In this document: positions 43,721 to 56,067 of the stretch, piece by piece
Layout: every line of letters begins with the position of its first letter
Numbering within the stretch: position 1 is the stretch's first letter
Assembly: GCF_910596095.1 (NCBI RefSeq)
Contig: NC_056550.1
Location: forward strand, 11,406,501-11,470,500
DNA from: Thunnus maccoyii
Lineage: Eukaryota > Chordata > Actinopteri > Scombriformes > Scombridae
Direction: 5' to 3'
DNA: 64,000 bases
Made by a program: the position numbers and the translations under genes
The notes under the pieces: generated by a model
The model's database searches: none
What the model was told of the DNA's origin: nothing
Seen by the model: the letters and a program-made list of their open reading frames with translations, nothing else

Positions 43721-44941
43721 CATCAGTGTCAAGCTTTTTATGTCTGAAAGAAAGAAGTCAAGAGAAACTTCAAGTTCTTTATATATTAATAGGATGAACA
43801 ACATTCGGTTATTCAAACGTATAATTTAAGTGCAACATTTGACAGCTTGTTCACACTAACTGGCCAATATATTGATCACTGACACTGGTCAGACAAAAGA
43901 AAACATTTTCTTTATGACAAAAATGGATAAGAATAAATTATAAGTGTGTTGCCTTTAAACCTATTTTTTTTATCTGATTTTCAAATAAATTTGCAGTCAC
44001 TCTTGTAAAACATAACATAAAAATCAGCAGCCTGCATCTCACACCAGTGGTGTTCTTGACAACCGTTTCTCTAAATTCAAACATTCTCTACGAAACTGAA
44101 TCATTTCTTGTAGGGTCACTGCAGTCTTTCAACTGCAGTGGTGAGAAACTTACATTTGTAGTTTATCATTCATCAGCTTATTTTTCAGGTATTGTTTTCT
44201 ACTCTTGCTAACTTCTTGCATCAAGCTTACTAGTTGACTTAATTGTATCTCATCTAAAATGTGAATCATTACCTGATGACGACAAATATCTGACAGAAAC
44301 TAAACTTTCTGTTTCATAAGACTTGCAAAAAATTTTGATTATCCCTCTCCACAAAAGGTAAATAGCCTGAATAAATCAGCTGTCAGTGAGCACTAAGAAG
44401 TCACTGGTGACCTTTTTGATGTCAATTCGTAAGAGGTCAAGTTGTTACTTTCTTAGTGCCACAAAAGTTCTTCTTTATTCTCCACAGATAATTGTTTTGC
44501 CCCTTGAACTGAAGTATTAACACATCCTCTTTCACTCCTGAGATTTTTTAAATATATATTTTTTTAATTCAAACATCTACATATGTTGATATGCTACACA
44601 TACAGTCAGAGCGATAATCTAATTCCATCACCCTCATCAGAGGGTAGATTGTATCAGTCACAGACCTTTGAGAAACAATGTTCAAAAGGTGAAATAAAAA
44701 ATACACAAACACACATAATTAATTGTTCCGTGGTGTATGACTGTATAAGATACCTTTTTTCCATGCCTAATAGCGTGCAACTCTTTAACATGGATACATA
44801 TAATATTTAGTCAACTCTTTACATCTCAATGTGCAATAGTGACCCAGACATAATATATTTCCATAAATGCAACTTTATTTATTTTTTAAAGCCTGAACCT
44901 TCATGTGTAACAAAATAATAATTGTTAACATTGATATGTTA

Positions 44942-44944
<3 letters not shown>

Positions 44945-45006
<62 letters not shown>
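44945..45006. repeat. (AT)n microsatellite
   Basis: About 30 uninterrupted AT units in the atp6v0c-spsb3 spacer. Confidence 0.97.
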
Positions 45007-45009
<3 letters not shown>

Positions 45010-45889
45010 GTTAATTGATATGTCTCTGGATACACCATCAGTGTGAATCACACAGATAATCTGCGCCTGAAAAAATAATGGCTCATGACACATACTGTTG
45101 TTATGAATCCTTGAGGAGTAAATTGTGACAAAGGTTGACTGACTGCTGATTGAAATGTTCTTGTTATTCTGAACTCACACAAAGCAGTGTCAACATTTTG
45201 GAAGAAGTCCAGTTCACGAGAGCAACACTGACCCTAGTAATTTACCCAAAAATAACATAAAAGATAAAAAATAACACGTATGGAAGCACTGTAAAAATAA
45301 AACCTCTTTAAGAAACAAAAACAGCAAAACAAGATGCTGAAATATATTCACACTGCCTGTATCAAGCTTTACATGCAGTCAACAGATCCTCTGAGCTACA
45401 TATCTGCTGATGATGCAAACTGGGCAATTTCAACTGGGAGAATGTTAAATGTTAACTTTGAGCTAGTTTGGTGTTCAGTGTTAGGACACAAGTTACAGGG
45501 AAGGCCAAAGGGTTTCATGCTGTGCTTTCTTAAAAACCAAGATAAGATAATAAATAAATAAAGATAAGATAATAAAATAAATCTGGGAGTTTAGTGTGGA
45601 TTCATCTCATCTTCACATTATACAAAAGCAGCTGTCAGTAGACGGTGCTAACATCCATTAATTTTGTAACATTTCTGTCATTAAAAGTCATAAATTCAGT
45701 TGTACAAATATAAGCACCTTAGATTTTACATTTGAATTAATAGGTCATTAATTTCAGCATATTTTATGTTTTCTTCTGAATCTGTTGATTTCTTCAGCAC
45801 CGATACATTTTGATGGCCTATAATGAATGTAACAGCCCTTATTACAATGTGTTAATAACTCATAATTAGTGGAAAAGGACTGTGCTTAA

Positions 45890-46760
45890 GTAAAATGTTC
45901 AGGTATTTGTTTTACATGGTACCTCACTGCATTAATTTAACAGATATAATCACTAGTTACTTCTCAGATCAGGATTTTAGAAACAAAACACATGAACAGT
46001 TTATAAAATATGATGCATTTTTATAGATAAAGACTACCCAAATGTATACAAGGCATCCCTCAAACTACAACAATATCATTAATAATTTTTAATAATAATC
46101 ATCAATAATAAGCATCAATAATCATTCACAAATATAATAATACAAAGCTGACAGGGGCCATGAAGCATGATGAGGACTTTTAATTTTGACACTTAGTACA
46201 CTCAGTATATTTTGTTGCTTTTGCTTGAGTAAAATGTTGAATGCAGGACTTTTACATGTAATGGAGTTTGTGTTTGTTTGTTTCTTGTTTGTTTACAGTG
46301 TATTGCTTCTTTCTGTCACACCCCGTCTGGATAGTTAAGTTACCTTTTTGTTTCTCCTAGTGGTCTGTCTTGTTCTTCCTGTTTTATTTCGATACTAACC
46401 TCTTGTCTCGTTTCAGGTCCTTCGCTTTCTGCCCTCATGTGCTTCCCTGTGTACCGACCCTGCTCTGATTAAAAGGACTGATTTTGAACTTGCTACTGAG
46501 TCTGTGTCTGCATTTGAGTCCAAGCCTTTGGTTCAGTATTGATACTTTCACTAAAGTGAATGATCTGAATACTTCTTCCACCACTGAATATATTATATAA
46601 TAAGCTCAGTACCTTTACTTTAGATACATTGTGCATATTTTGCTCATAATATTTTTGTTCTCATATTTTGAATGCAGAACTTTTACTGCTAATTGAGTTC
46701 TTTTTAATGTTGTATTGGTACTTTTACTTAGCATCTAAATACTTCTTCCACCACTGAATA
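45890..46760. repeat. Two decayed copies of a CTTCTTCCACCACTG-ending repeat
   Basis: The terminal phrase AATACTTCTTCCACCACTGA occurs at about 46569 and again at about 46738. Each is preceded by ACTTT(T)ACT and TTTTGAATGCAGAACTTTTA-like text. A similar phrase (ATGTTGAATGCAGGACTTTT) lies near 46233. The same family bounds the mrps34 intron element at 56068..56675. The first copy appears split by an insertion between about 46275 and 46545. Confidence 0.6.
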
Positions 46761-46869
46761 TAATAACCTTTTTTAGAAAATCAATCAGTTGAATGTAAAG
46801 ACCCTAAAATTGATTTTATTGTTTATGTAATTACCTCATTGTTTAGATTAGGTTTTTTTTTTTTTTTTT

Positions 46870-48345
46870 TTTACCTCATTGTTGGCTGCTGTAACATTTT
46901 AATTTCCCTTTGGGCAGTAGGTGATTTGAGGGGGGATGAGGGCGGATGCTCTCCCCCTTGTTAGCAAAGTGACCAAAATGCATCATATGCTCCTTGTGAA
47001 TCTGCCACCCCCCCTCTCTATTCCCTAGTAACAGAGAGAGTGCAAGGGTGGAGGGGTTGTTTAGTTGAATATGTTGGTCTAGTCTGCCTGACTCACTGAT
47101 CCTTGATCTGACTGAGGTTTGTACAAGTTAGAATCTGTGACCCCAACCATGGCTCTGAAATATCAGTAGCCAAACTGTGCTGTGTATTGATCAATCCATG
47201 GTGCTGTCCGTGGTGCTGAAGTAGCAGACTGATTTGTAATTACGCTTTTTTCTCTCAGTCCCACCCTTCTGTCAGTTTCATCTTGGATCTGTAATATTCT
47301 CTAAACTATATACTATAAATACCAATTCTACACTAAATTGTAGCCCATAAACTCTCACACAAAGTGACAGGTAGCAACGTGCAGTCGCAGAAGAGCGACA
47401 GAGACACACTGCTGCCTGTAGTATTCCTATAAGATTCCTATAATATTTCTATGATCATTCAATAGTGTCTGTGCTGCTGAAAATACACCCCCAGACCAAG
47501 TCACTTCTGTAACTAAATATTGTGGTAGAAACATGACTACAGATATAGTTTTTACTATAGATGTTTGGAGCAGGTAATGTGACTAAGGAAATTAACCTGC
47601 ACTGACGGCACAACGCTCATCTGCAACAGTTACATAATTCAAGGTGAAGTTTATACCATCAAAACTACAGTGTGTTTTGAAAATAAGCATTATTAAAATG
47701 CTTAATGTCCACATCCAGTAAAAGAATAAGCCTACACAAAATATGCATTTAGCCTAATAACAGTTCTATAAAATCAAAATTATAATTGCAACTATACTAT
47801 CAAGGATTAAGCTAGTAATCCTGTAGTCCACCCCTGTGTTATTTTTTAACAAAGGGGGGATGGAGTAGGGTAACTCTAACCCTCCCATTGGTCCATCCCC
47901 CTTGTTAAAAATTAACAAATCAACCACTGCCTTTGGGATTAATAAAGTATCTATCTATCTGTCTATAAAGTTTCACAGGCAGTTTAGATGGAGAAAAGTC
48001 ACATGACAAAAGAAAACTGAATCCACCCAATTGTTAAAATAGTGTGAAGGTATGAAACATTGAATAAAATAACCGTTTTTATGTTAATATGCTTTGCTGA
48101 TGTAGATGCTAACTGTACTTTTTGGAGATGAAAATCAATCACTCACTCGTCACTCTTTTGTTCATTTGTAACTTTGTTGTCAAATTTCATTGTTGGCTGC
48201 TGTAACATTTTAATTAATTTCCCTTTTGGGATTAATAAAGTATCTACCTGTCTAGAAAGTTTCACAGGCAGTTAAAATCACAAAATAAAAGAAAACTGTA
48301 AAACTAGTGTGGGGGTGTAACATACTGGATATAATAACCCCACTC
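46870..48345. repeat. Tandemly duplicated LINE/SINE-type 3' tail
   Basis: The segment ATTGTTGGCTGCTGTAACAT then TTTCCCTTTGGG..ATTAATAAAGTATCTA..AAAGTTTCACAGGCAGTT occurs twice. It is at 46878..48060 (split by the hAT insertion) and at 48188..48345. The phrase with GGGATTAATAAAGTATCTAT is the usual 3' tail of teleost L2-type LINEs and their SINEs. Because the downstream text AGTTTCACAGGCAG is also duplicated, the block was duplicated locally and not inserted twice. Confidence 0.65.
46915..47929. mobile_element. Non-autonomous hAT transposon with perfect 8-bp target duplication
   Basis: Termini CAGTAGGTGATTTG (left) and CAGTGGTTGATTTG (right, other strand) are inverted repeats. They are flanked by identical CCTTTGGG at 46907..46914 and 47930..47937, the 8-bp duplication expected of hAT insertion. 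Removing the 1015-bp element restores the intact tail sequence found in the tandem copy at about 48217-48243. No transposase coding is seen. Confidence 0.9.
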
Positions 48346-48479
48346 ATGCCCTGTAGTTGAAATGACTTGAGTGTTTGTTTGATCTGCAGCTGAGAGCTCC
48401 CGCAGAGAGCCTGGCTGTTATTGTTTACGGTCAGACCAAATGTGAAGTAGGTCACAGAAAAAGGAAGCCAGCCCTTCAA

Positions 48480-48570
48480 TCAGCTGTCTGGGGAGAAGAG
48501 TCTTCAGGAGCAGCCTGTCTTCGCTGTTGTCGGTGATTTAACGTGAATGCTGGTTGTGAACAACAGGCAG
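48480..48570 (+). other. spsb3 non-coding first exon (inferred)
   Basis: Short GC-moderate stretch ending AACAACAGGCAG/GTAAAC at 48570, a good donor. It could join the acceptor TTTCAG before 49388, which begins the exon that holds the spsb3 ATG. The transcription start is not defined. The region just downstream (48600-49380) is intron without recognisable content. Confidence 0.4.
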
Positions 48571-49481
48571 GTAAACGTTAAAGCTACATTTTAATCCACC
48601 GCTGATAGCAGAGCGCAGCTAAGCGAAAGCTAACCAGCTAGTCTACGCTAGCATTGTCTCAGTTATTCACCCTGCTCGTATTATTAGAGTAATAAACGGT
48701 GAATGCACGGTAGACAGCGTATCTACCAGTGTATTAAGCTATCTCTACACATATATCCAGCAGTCTGAGTTGAATTGTGTTGACTCTGACCTTGTTATAG
48801 CCAGCTAACATGTTAACTAATTGCATGGTAGGTAGCTAGCGATAGCTGCTAGGTGGCTAATTAAAGCTAGTAAGGAAAACGGCATCATACGCCAAAAAGA
48901 GGAATATTATAATAATATATAATAGCAAAGATATGAGGACTGAGATCAGACAAACAATGTTTATAATGTGTGTGTGCTGTTACAGAGAGTAAGTGTTTTT
49001 GTGAGGTTTTGCGGTTATTGTGGTCCTACAAAGTGTCTCAGTGGGCGAAAATTATCTTTGATAAGATTAAACTCTTTATGAGTGTCGTGCATAAACTTAT
49101 TTCATTGCAGGATTCAAGTGTAATACATTGTCAAAAAGATGCAGCAGATTTTACTGGTGTAAGAAGCACTAATATTCAGTATTTTTTCTGAAAGTAAACA
49201 GTGAAGAAACCAGTAAGTTATGTCATGCAGGGTTTGCAAATAACTGAGTCTTAGTCATTTAAACAGCTCCAGGGGACCTTCAGTGCACAAAGATATTAGC
49301 AGCAATATTGAAAACAACCCAGATTATCTGTCTTCAGGCTTTAGAGTCTATTCCTCTTCAGATAACTGTGTGCATTTTGTCTTTCAGCAGCTGGACGGAT
49401 GCTGTTCTTCCAGCATCTGGACTAAACCTGACTAAAAAAAACTGACTGTCAGGATCCTCTACTGGTGAGACCCTTGCTGCC

Positions 49482-52400
49482 ATGTCCAGGCGAAGCAGGA
49501 ACAGTCGTGCATGGCGATATGTTTGGGGTGGAATACGGCGTGATGCTGATGCCCGGGAACTTGTGTTGGCGTCTGAGAGTGAAGATTGGAACCGCCTAGA
49601 GGTAAACACACAGGTGCTCTGGATATATATGAAGTGTTAGTGGATATGCATGTATGTGTGTGTGTGTCATATGATGCCACTAGTTAAACACTGCAGGCAG
49701 GAGACCGGATGTGTCAACATGAGAGAGCTGTCAAAATCCCCCTCAGGGATCACTGTCAAACTTGAGTTCGCTGTGGCCATTGTAAGCAATATTCGTTTGT
49801 TGATGCTAATGTCTGATGCTAATTGTTCAGTTGTTCACATGCAGTGTATCAGAACATTGTTTTTCCACAGATGGGACTATAATGCAATGTCTGTCTATTA
49901 CTATCAAATCTCAGAGTTGCACATATTTTTCAAAGCAGCGCTCAATTCTGGCTTTGTAGCAGACTGACATCAACCAGTACTGTGTTGTTACATAAGCAAT
50001 GCTGCTGACATTTGAATTTGCTCTGTCTCTCTGCATTGATGCTCTCAAGTACAGTGATTCGGACTCAGACGCCGAGTTTTCAATGATGATCCCTCCAGTG
50101 CCCAGCGCAGTGCCTGTCACCGGAGAGTCCTACTGTGGCTGCGACTCCCGGGCTGAGACTAGCTACAACCCTCGTCTGCGAGGTTTTCACCAAGTTAAAG
50201 ACTGCCACTGTGGAGAAGATGACCAAGGTAAAGTACAGATGCTGCATTTCAAGGGCTAATAATAATAATAATAGAATAGGACATACCAAGTTTATGATTT
50301 ATAGGTTGATTAATGTCACCTGAGTTACACTACTGCATTCAGTTATGTTATTTTATATTGTTTGCACAGCGATTTAAACAAATGCCAGTGCCAGTTAACT
50401 AAAAATATTGAATTTCTTATATCATTGGCCCTGAATGAATGACTAAATGGCTTTTGATGTTTTAGAGTTTGACTGGGTTTGGGATGCCAACAGCCGATCG
50501 ACAGCAACGTTATTGAGCTGCGACAATCGCAAAGTCAACTTCCACTCTGAATACAGCTGTGGTACAGCTGCAATCCGTGGCTCTAAGGAGCTGGCTGAAG
50601 GGCAGCACTTCTGGGAAATCAAGATGACTTCCCCGGTGTACGGAACAGACATGGTAAATCTCTACTCTTCCTTACATTAACCAGGTCTTATTATGTAAAC
50701 TAATTTTCCAAAAGGAATATCAAAGTAGAGCAAATGTTTTGTCTAAGACGAGGCTGTAATCAATGCTATGATGTTTATGTGGAAGCTCAAGTTTATTTGT
50801 TTTTTATTTCTGTGCAGATGGTTGGTATTGGTACATCTGATGTCAACCTAGACAAATACAGACATTCGTTCTGCAGCCTGCTGGGAAAAGATTCGGACAG
50901 CTGGGGTCTTTCTTACACTGGTAAGACTAACACAATATCTACATGGGCTGCGTAGCAAAAGTAGCAAGTTAGCAGAGCAGCAGCAGTTTCAGTACTCTGT
51001 CTAGATGCGTTCAGGCACAGTAGTGAGTGTAGGTCTCCTGTGGTTTGGTATCACTCAGAGCCCAATACACAACCACTGTAGTTGTGGCTGTTAAACCAAG
51101 AAAATACACATTATGTGTAGAAATACGCTTTGGGTCACAGTTACTTGCGTATAGTGCAGAGGAAACGCAATTATCTGTTCCATCAAGTGTGTGTGAGATG
51201 GACGACAGAAAAATGTGGCTGAAATGCTGCCTGTGTAGACAAGCTTTTACACAAGAAGCTTTGATTAATGTAACATTCACTGGTTATTATATAAATTGGA
51301 CATCATCATTGGTTGCCTTCCTTTTGTCAGGCTTGTTGCATCATAAAGGAGACAAGATGAACTACTCTTCCCGGTTTGGACAGGGGTCCATCATTGGAGT
51401 CCATCTGGACACATGGCATGGCACGCTTACTTTCTTCAAGAATCGCAAGTGTATAGGTTAGTACTGATGAGCAAAGTCCAATACTGATCAGATTGCTGGT
51501 GCATTTGAAGCCTTTTTTTAATTACATGATTTGACTGACTCGTACACACTCTGTGCAAGTTTACAAACCTTAACAACTGAACTATTTCTCAAAAAAATTG
51601 ATGCTGAGTATGTGGACAGTGTAGTCTGTACTGTACTTTTACTGCAGACTGATAACTTGCTGCTAACTTTTTCCTCTGCTCCACTCGCACTCGCTAAACC
51701 ACACGCTCAGTCAACTACTCACCCGCTACACAAACACATCACGCACTGCCCTATTCCTTATAAGGAAGGCAACGACACAGAGGTTGACTCAAGTTTGAGA
51801 ACAGCGCTGCACAGGAGAGGCTCCCAAACGCTATTGATTTCTGCACAAATGGATATTTGTTGTTTTTGGCATTAAAGAAAGATTTTTTTGGCCTGGCGGG
51901 GGTTCTCATTGTACAATTATAGGGGAAACAATGAAGTGTATCCAAACTTTTGACTGGTACTGTATAAAAAAACACACAGATGTGTACATGTTTTTAGTGG
52001 GGATTCTGTGCAATTTTCAGTACATATGGTCAACGGCATGGAACAAAAACATTACACAAGAACATTAAAAGTGTTGTCGCCATTCTCAATCTAGGTGTTG
52101 CTGCCACAGAGCTACAAAATAAGAGGTTTTATCCGATGGCGTGCTCCACAGCAGCGAAGAGCAGCATGAAGGTGATCAGGTCCTGCTCTGCACCCACCTC
52201 CCTGCTCTATCTTTGCTGTGCTCGCCTTCGCCAGCTGCTGCCGGACTGTATAGACACCCTGGACGTGTTACCACTGCCACCGGGCCTTCGTCACTTGCTC
52301 CACAACAAACTGGGTTGGGTGCTCAGTCTCAACAGCGGCACCACAGAGGATGCACCAGACGGGCCTGAGCGCCCGTCATGCTTGCCTGTCCCACCGTTGG

Positions 52401-52486
52401 CTGGACCGTCCTCCTCTGAGAGCGACTCAGAGGGTTGTACGTCTGACCCTGAAGCCTGCCAGAGGAAGAGATGCCGCTGGACATGA
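49482..52486 (+). CDS. spsb3: spsb3, SPRY domain- and SOCS box-containing protein 3, complete
   Basis: Substrate receptor of a Cullin-RING ubiquitin ligase; human SPSB3 has been linked to degradation of nuclear cGAS and SNAIL. Exons: 49482..49601, 50050..50227, 50466..50653, 50818..50920, 51331..51456, 52095..52486; phases agree and give 368 residues (human 355). The N-terminus [20 protein letters not shown] resembles human. The SPRY domain runs about 100-265, with [72 protein letters not shown] and [20 protein letters not shown]. The SOCS box (about 273-312) has a BC-box-like [12 protein letters not shown] and LPLPPGL in the Cul5-box position. The tail is Ser/Glu-rich and ends CQRKRCRWT, like human CQRKRCRRT, a possible nuclear localisation signal. 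The ATG at 49482 lies in the exon opening at 49388. Confidence 0.96.
51530..51965. repeat. Interspersed repeat remnants in spsb3 intron
   Basis: The stretch ends with TGTATCCAAACTTTTGACTG then GTACTGTAT, resembling a mariner/Tc1-type terminus. Just before it lies TTGGCCTGGCGGGGGTTCTC, which looks like the end of another DNA repeat. The boundaries are not clear and no coding remains. Confidence 0.4.
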
Positions 52487-54820
52487 CTGACGATTCCTAC
52501 CTCCCCTCAAACACTGGCAGACGTTACTGTCCGATGGCATCTACTCTAGTGTTACCTACCTGCCTCAAGCTTTCCTCGACATAAGCGTTACCCAGTAGTG
52601 AAGAAAAAAAAAACGGGATTGGTTGAGCAGAGGGAGTGGTACGTGCTGTAGGTGGAAAACTGTCGGCAGTATGTCTGCCTGCACGTTTTTACTGTGATCT
52701 TCTCTCATGCCATTCACATGTCTTCATGCTCATCACACACTTGGCATCCAAACCAGCTTCAGTGATAAGTGAAAAGATGTGGTGTTATTTTGTTAGTCAG
52801 CATAGTTTGTTGCAGATCTGTTGCCATTCATGAACGAGGGATCAGTGACATGTGAGAATGGACTGTACAGTGTAACACTGAAGTATGTAAGTATGGCCAT
52901 ATTTTGCTGGTCATCATGGTATATTTGCAAAAAAGGGGTTTAAGAATTTAGACACTATATAACTATTTTCTGTGTTTTCATCCTGTATGCAAATAACGTA
53001 TGTTGTTCTCAGCCTAAATGCTATTAATGCACTATCAAATCTGTTATCTGTTTTACTGGCATCTGCAATTTTCTGTTAGGTTGCCAAAGTGAGAGTCAGC
53101 TGTGTCCCATGAGTGGAACAGACAGGAAGTGACACGCCATGGGAGACAGAGTTCTTTATTTCTTCCCCACTGGTCACAGCTCTAAAAATAAAAACTAAAC
53201 AGTCAACATGTTTAGATGTATCTGCAACATGCACTTTGCAGCTTTTAGTCCTTAGCCCTAGTCCTTTTTGACTTTCAAGGATCATCTCCAAACAACTCAT
53301 ACACCTCTGATTGTGCTTTTTTTTTTCCTTGAAAAACTTATAGGAAAAAAAGTTTCAAGTCAAATATTTGTTACTTTCATGGCAACGTCCATCCATCTGT
53401 TACCAGCTTTTTAAAAGTCTCCTGTCAAAACGTCATGCTACTTGTTAGTAGAAGCTATGGATATCCTCTTTTCTAACAGATTTAAGCAGCATACGTTGTT
53501 GTTAGTGTAGCTCTTTTAAGTCCGTAAGAGACAAGTATGTCATTTAAAATTAGACTGCCGCAAAACTCACCTGTCATCGCTGTTACACCTCATCATTTTT
53601 AAAAAATTTTAAAAAGTTTCTTTCATTGTCAAAAAATTAAAATTGAAAGGTTAAACTTTTTTGTACTAATGTATTTACGTTTTGTTTTTTTTCCCCAAGG
53701 CCTTGTTCCATCACTTCCTTTACCATCTCCTTTGGACCCTTAATTCATTAAGGTTGTGCTCTATTCTAAATCCTTTTAGTGTCAAACACTCAGCACCTGT
53801 AGTCCAAAGATGAGGCTGTGTATCAGTTCCTAGTTCTCCCCGTTAAAGGAGAACACAGGCTGTGGTCAGCTTGAATTTGATTACAATGGTGACAGTTTTT
53901 CACAGCAGAAAACGGTTTTAGAAACTTGTTTGTATGCTTAGTATGTTTCTTACAGTAATCACTTTGTCAAAATATGGATAAAAACACTGTTTCCATGTTG
54001 TACTACTGTCTGACGACAATCACAAATCTGACTGAAACTGGATATTTAGCCATATTTTGACATAACTGACTAAAAATGACTGACTATTTGAACACGCTGA
54101 GCCATTGGACTCACAGTAGAAAGGTGGATTAATGCTGCAGTAATGGTCTGCAAGGTTTTTTTGATACTTTTTTTTTTTTTTTCTGTGAAAACTTGTCACC
54201 TTTTGTAACTGACTGAATTCAAGGTCATCACAGCCACCATTGAACAGGCTTACAAGCCTACAGGGGCTTTAAGTACTCAAAGAAATTTAAAGATTAACTT
54301 AATGAATTAATGATTGTGGACAGGAATGGTTCCCTTGGGTCAGATATGTAAATAATTCTCATTTTTAGCTTGTTTGGAGTACTAAACTGTAACGATATAA
54401 GTATTGTAATAGTGTTTGACCCAGTCCTCGGACTGGTGCCTCAGTCACAAATCTGATCATGTTCACTCCTCAAGATTGTGTTTAGGAAGACATACTTAAA
54501 GACTTAAGGTACTATGCAATCCAAGCATCTTCTGTGATAACAGTTTCAGAAGGAACTGTAGGATGGCCCAACACCAGTAATGTAACCGCCAAGAGGTTAG
54601 TTGTAGTCCAACAGATGTATTGTCGTCTTTCACAGTATTAATCTTCACATTGATGCATCCAAGCACTTTCTCTTACTGTTTTACTGTAAATAGGACAATT
54701 CTAAGTGTTTCTTCTATACCATGTCATATAAATAATACTGTATGTGAAGGCCTTTACTTGCCTTTTTCTGTATAACTTATCAGCATGATTTTCAGCTGAA
54801 AATAAAATGAATATTAAATA
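52487..54820 (+). other. spsb3 3' UTR (inferred)
   Basis: No coding region or named repeat is recognised after the TGA at 52484. A canonical AATAAA at 54801..54806 would give a 2.3-kb UTR. Whether an earlier site is used cannot be told from sequence. Confidence 0.5.
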
Positions 54821-55779
54821 TGCACAAATGACTTGTTTTGTTTCTTATTTACCAAGGAAATGTATTAGATTTTGCTCAACTTTTTGTTGGAAAAAACAGA
54901 TTATGTGCTGGGGACAAATGGTTCATGGTGGTGGCAGACTACGAGAGCAGTTTTTAATGCTGACTGACTCTTGCTGTGTGTTTCTGTGCAGCTGCCGATG
55001 CGTCAAAGTCATCTTCCCTGCACTATGCACATTAGCTAGAAAAGATTTAGTTTTTCCAGTAGTGAAGGTGTAACCTTGTTTGATAACGCCTACATTACCC
55101 GATATTGGTTTTAGTTTAGTATTGTACAGTGTATGTAGAAACATAACTCACAAACTCAGCTCTTTGCAAAGATTTTACCTGCTGACAGGGCAATGTTAGC
55201 GGGGAAGCTGTGGAAAATGCTCAGTTTTTTTCTCAACAACCAGGGTTAAATTATTACCCATCAACTTCATTATGAATTAAAAAAAATATAATTTGGATAT
55301 TTTTTGTCAATTTAAAATGTATACTATGAAGAGAAATCTCATTATTCAACAACAGTCAAAAGTCCACAAAAACCACACCTGTAGTCCATATCAGTTTTAA
55401 ATCTTTGAAGCACATTTTTCACAATATAAATTTATCTTGTTTGCAGCACAGTTTTAATAACAGTTTTTTAAGCTTTATCCAATTAAGAAGAGCAGACCAA
55501 ATTTACCTTTTGAGTTTTTATCTTTCTTACATTTTTCTTTTACAGTGTTAACCTCTCCCAAAGATACATTTTTTAAAAATTGTATTTAAATCAGTACAAA
55601 GGTCTACATCAATTCATAAAGTAATAAACAGCATCAATCTCACTAGCAGGTATTTAGAAAAATGTGTCAAAACATTTATTGGTTGTTGAATATCCATTTT
55701 TTTCCTAATAACTTCCATTATTCATCCAATGAAACATATAAACTCAACTTGAAATCTTCTACTAAATGTACCTCATGCG
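54821..55779. other. Spacer between spsb3 and mrps34
   Basis: AT-rich, with short T and A runs. No gene, RNA or repeat family is recognised. Confidence 0.5.
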
Positions 55780-55899
55780 GAACAAAAGCACACCGGCAGT
55801 TGACACGGAACACTTTGCGGTGGGACCGAGGGAGCGGAAGTTGTGTGCCTTGCTTGCTTGCGGAGGTCAAGTCGATTCTTGTCATCAGGGACATTCAGG
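55780..55899 (+). other. mrps34 promoter/non-coding first exon (inferred)
   Basis: The GC-rich island in AT-rich surroundings contains GCGGAAGT at 55834..55841, an ETS/GABPA-type core common in promoters of mitochondrial ribosomal protein genes. It ends with a donor ACATTCAG/GTACTT at 55899. The matching acceptor CTCTTGCAG lies before 56760, in front of the mrps34 ATG. Confidence 0.45.
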
Positions 55900-56067
55900 T
55901 ACTTTTAACTGCAGATATTTTTTGCGTTTAAACAGTATCGATAGTTGGGTATCAGTTATTATTAATAATCAGTTGACGTCAGTGAGCGAAATTATTTAAT
56001 ACGCTGTTTTTTACAATGAAGCTAGCTAACAGGTTAGCCTAGTTACATCAGGACTATAATGTGTTTA

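Larger units (their letters stand above)
43721..46869. other. AT-rich repeat-bearing spacer, left part
   Basis: No gene is recognised. It holds an (AT)n run (44945..45006) and pieces of a teleost repeat around 45890-46760, described separately. Bases 46275-46545 look like a further insertion of unidentified type, containing CTGTCACACCCCGTCTGG and CTGTGTCTGCATTTGAGTCC. Confidence 0.5.

Noticed and set aside
46275-46545. Possible LTR-type fragment
   Set aside because: It resembles an interspersed repeat, but no primer-binding site, coding part or paired end could be supported, so it is listed only as unidentified.
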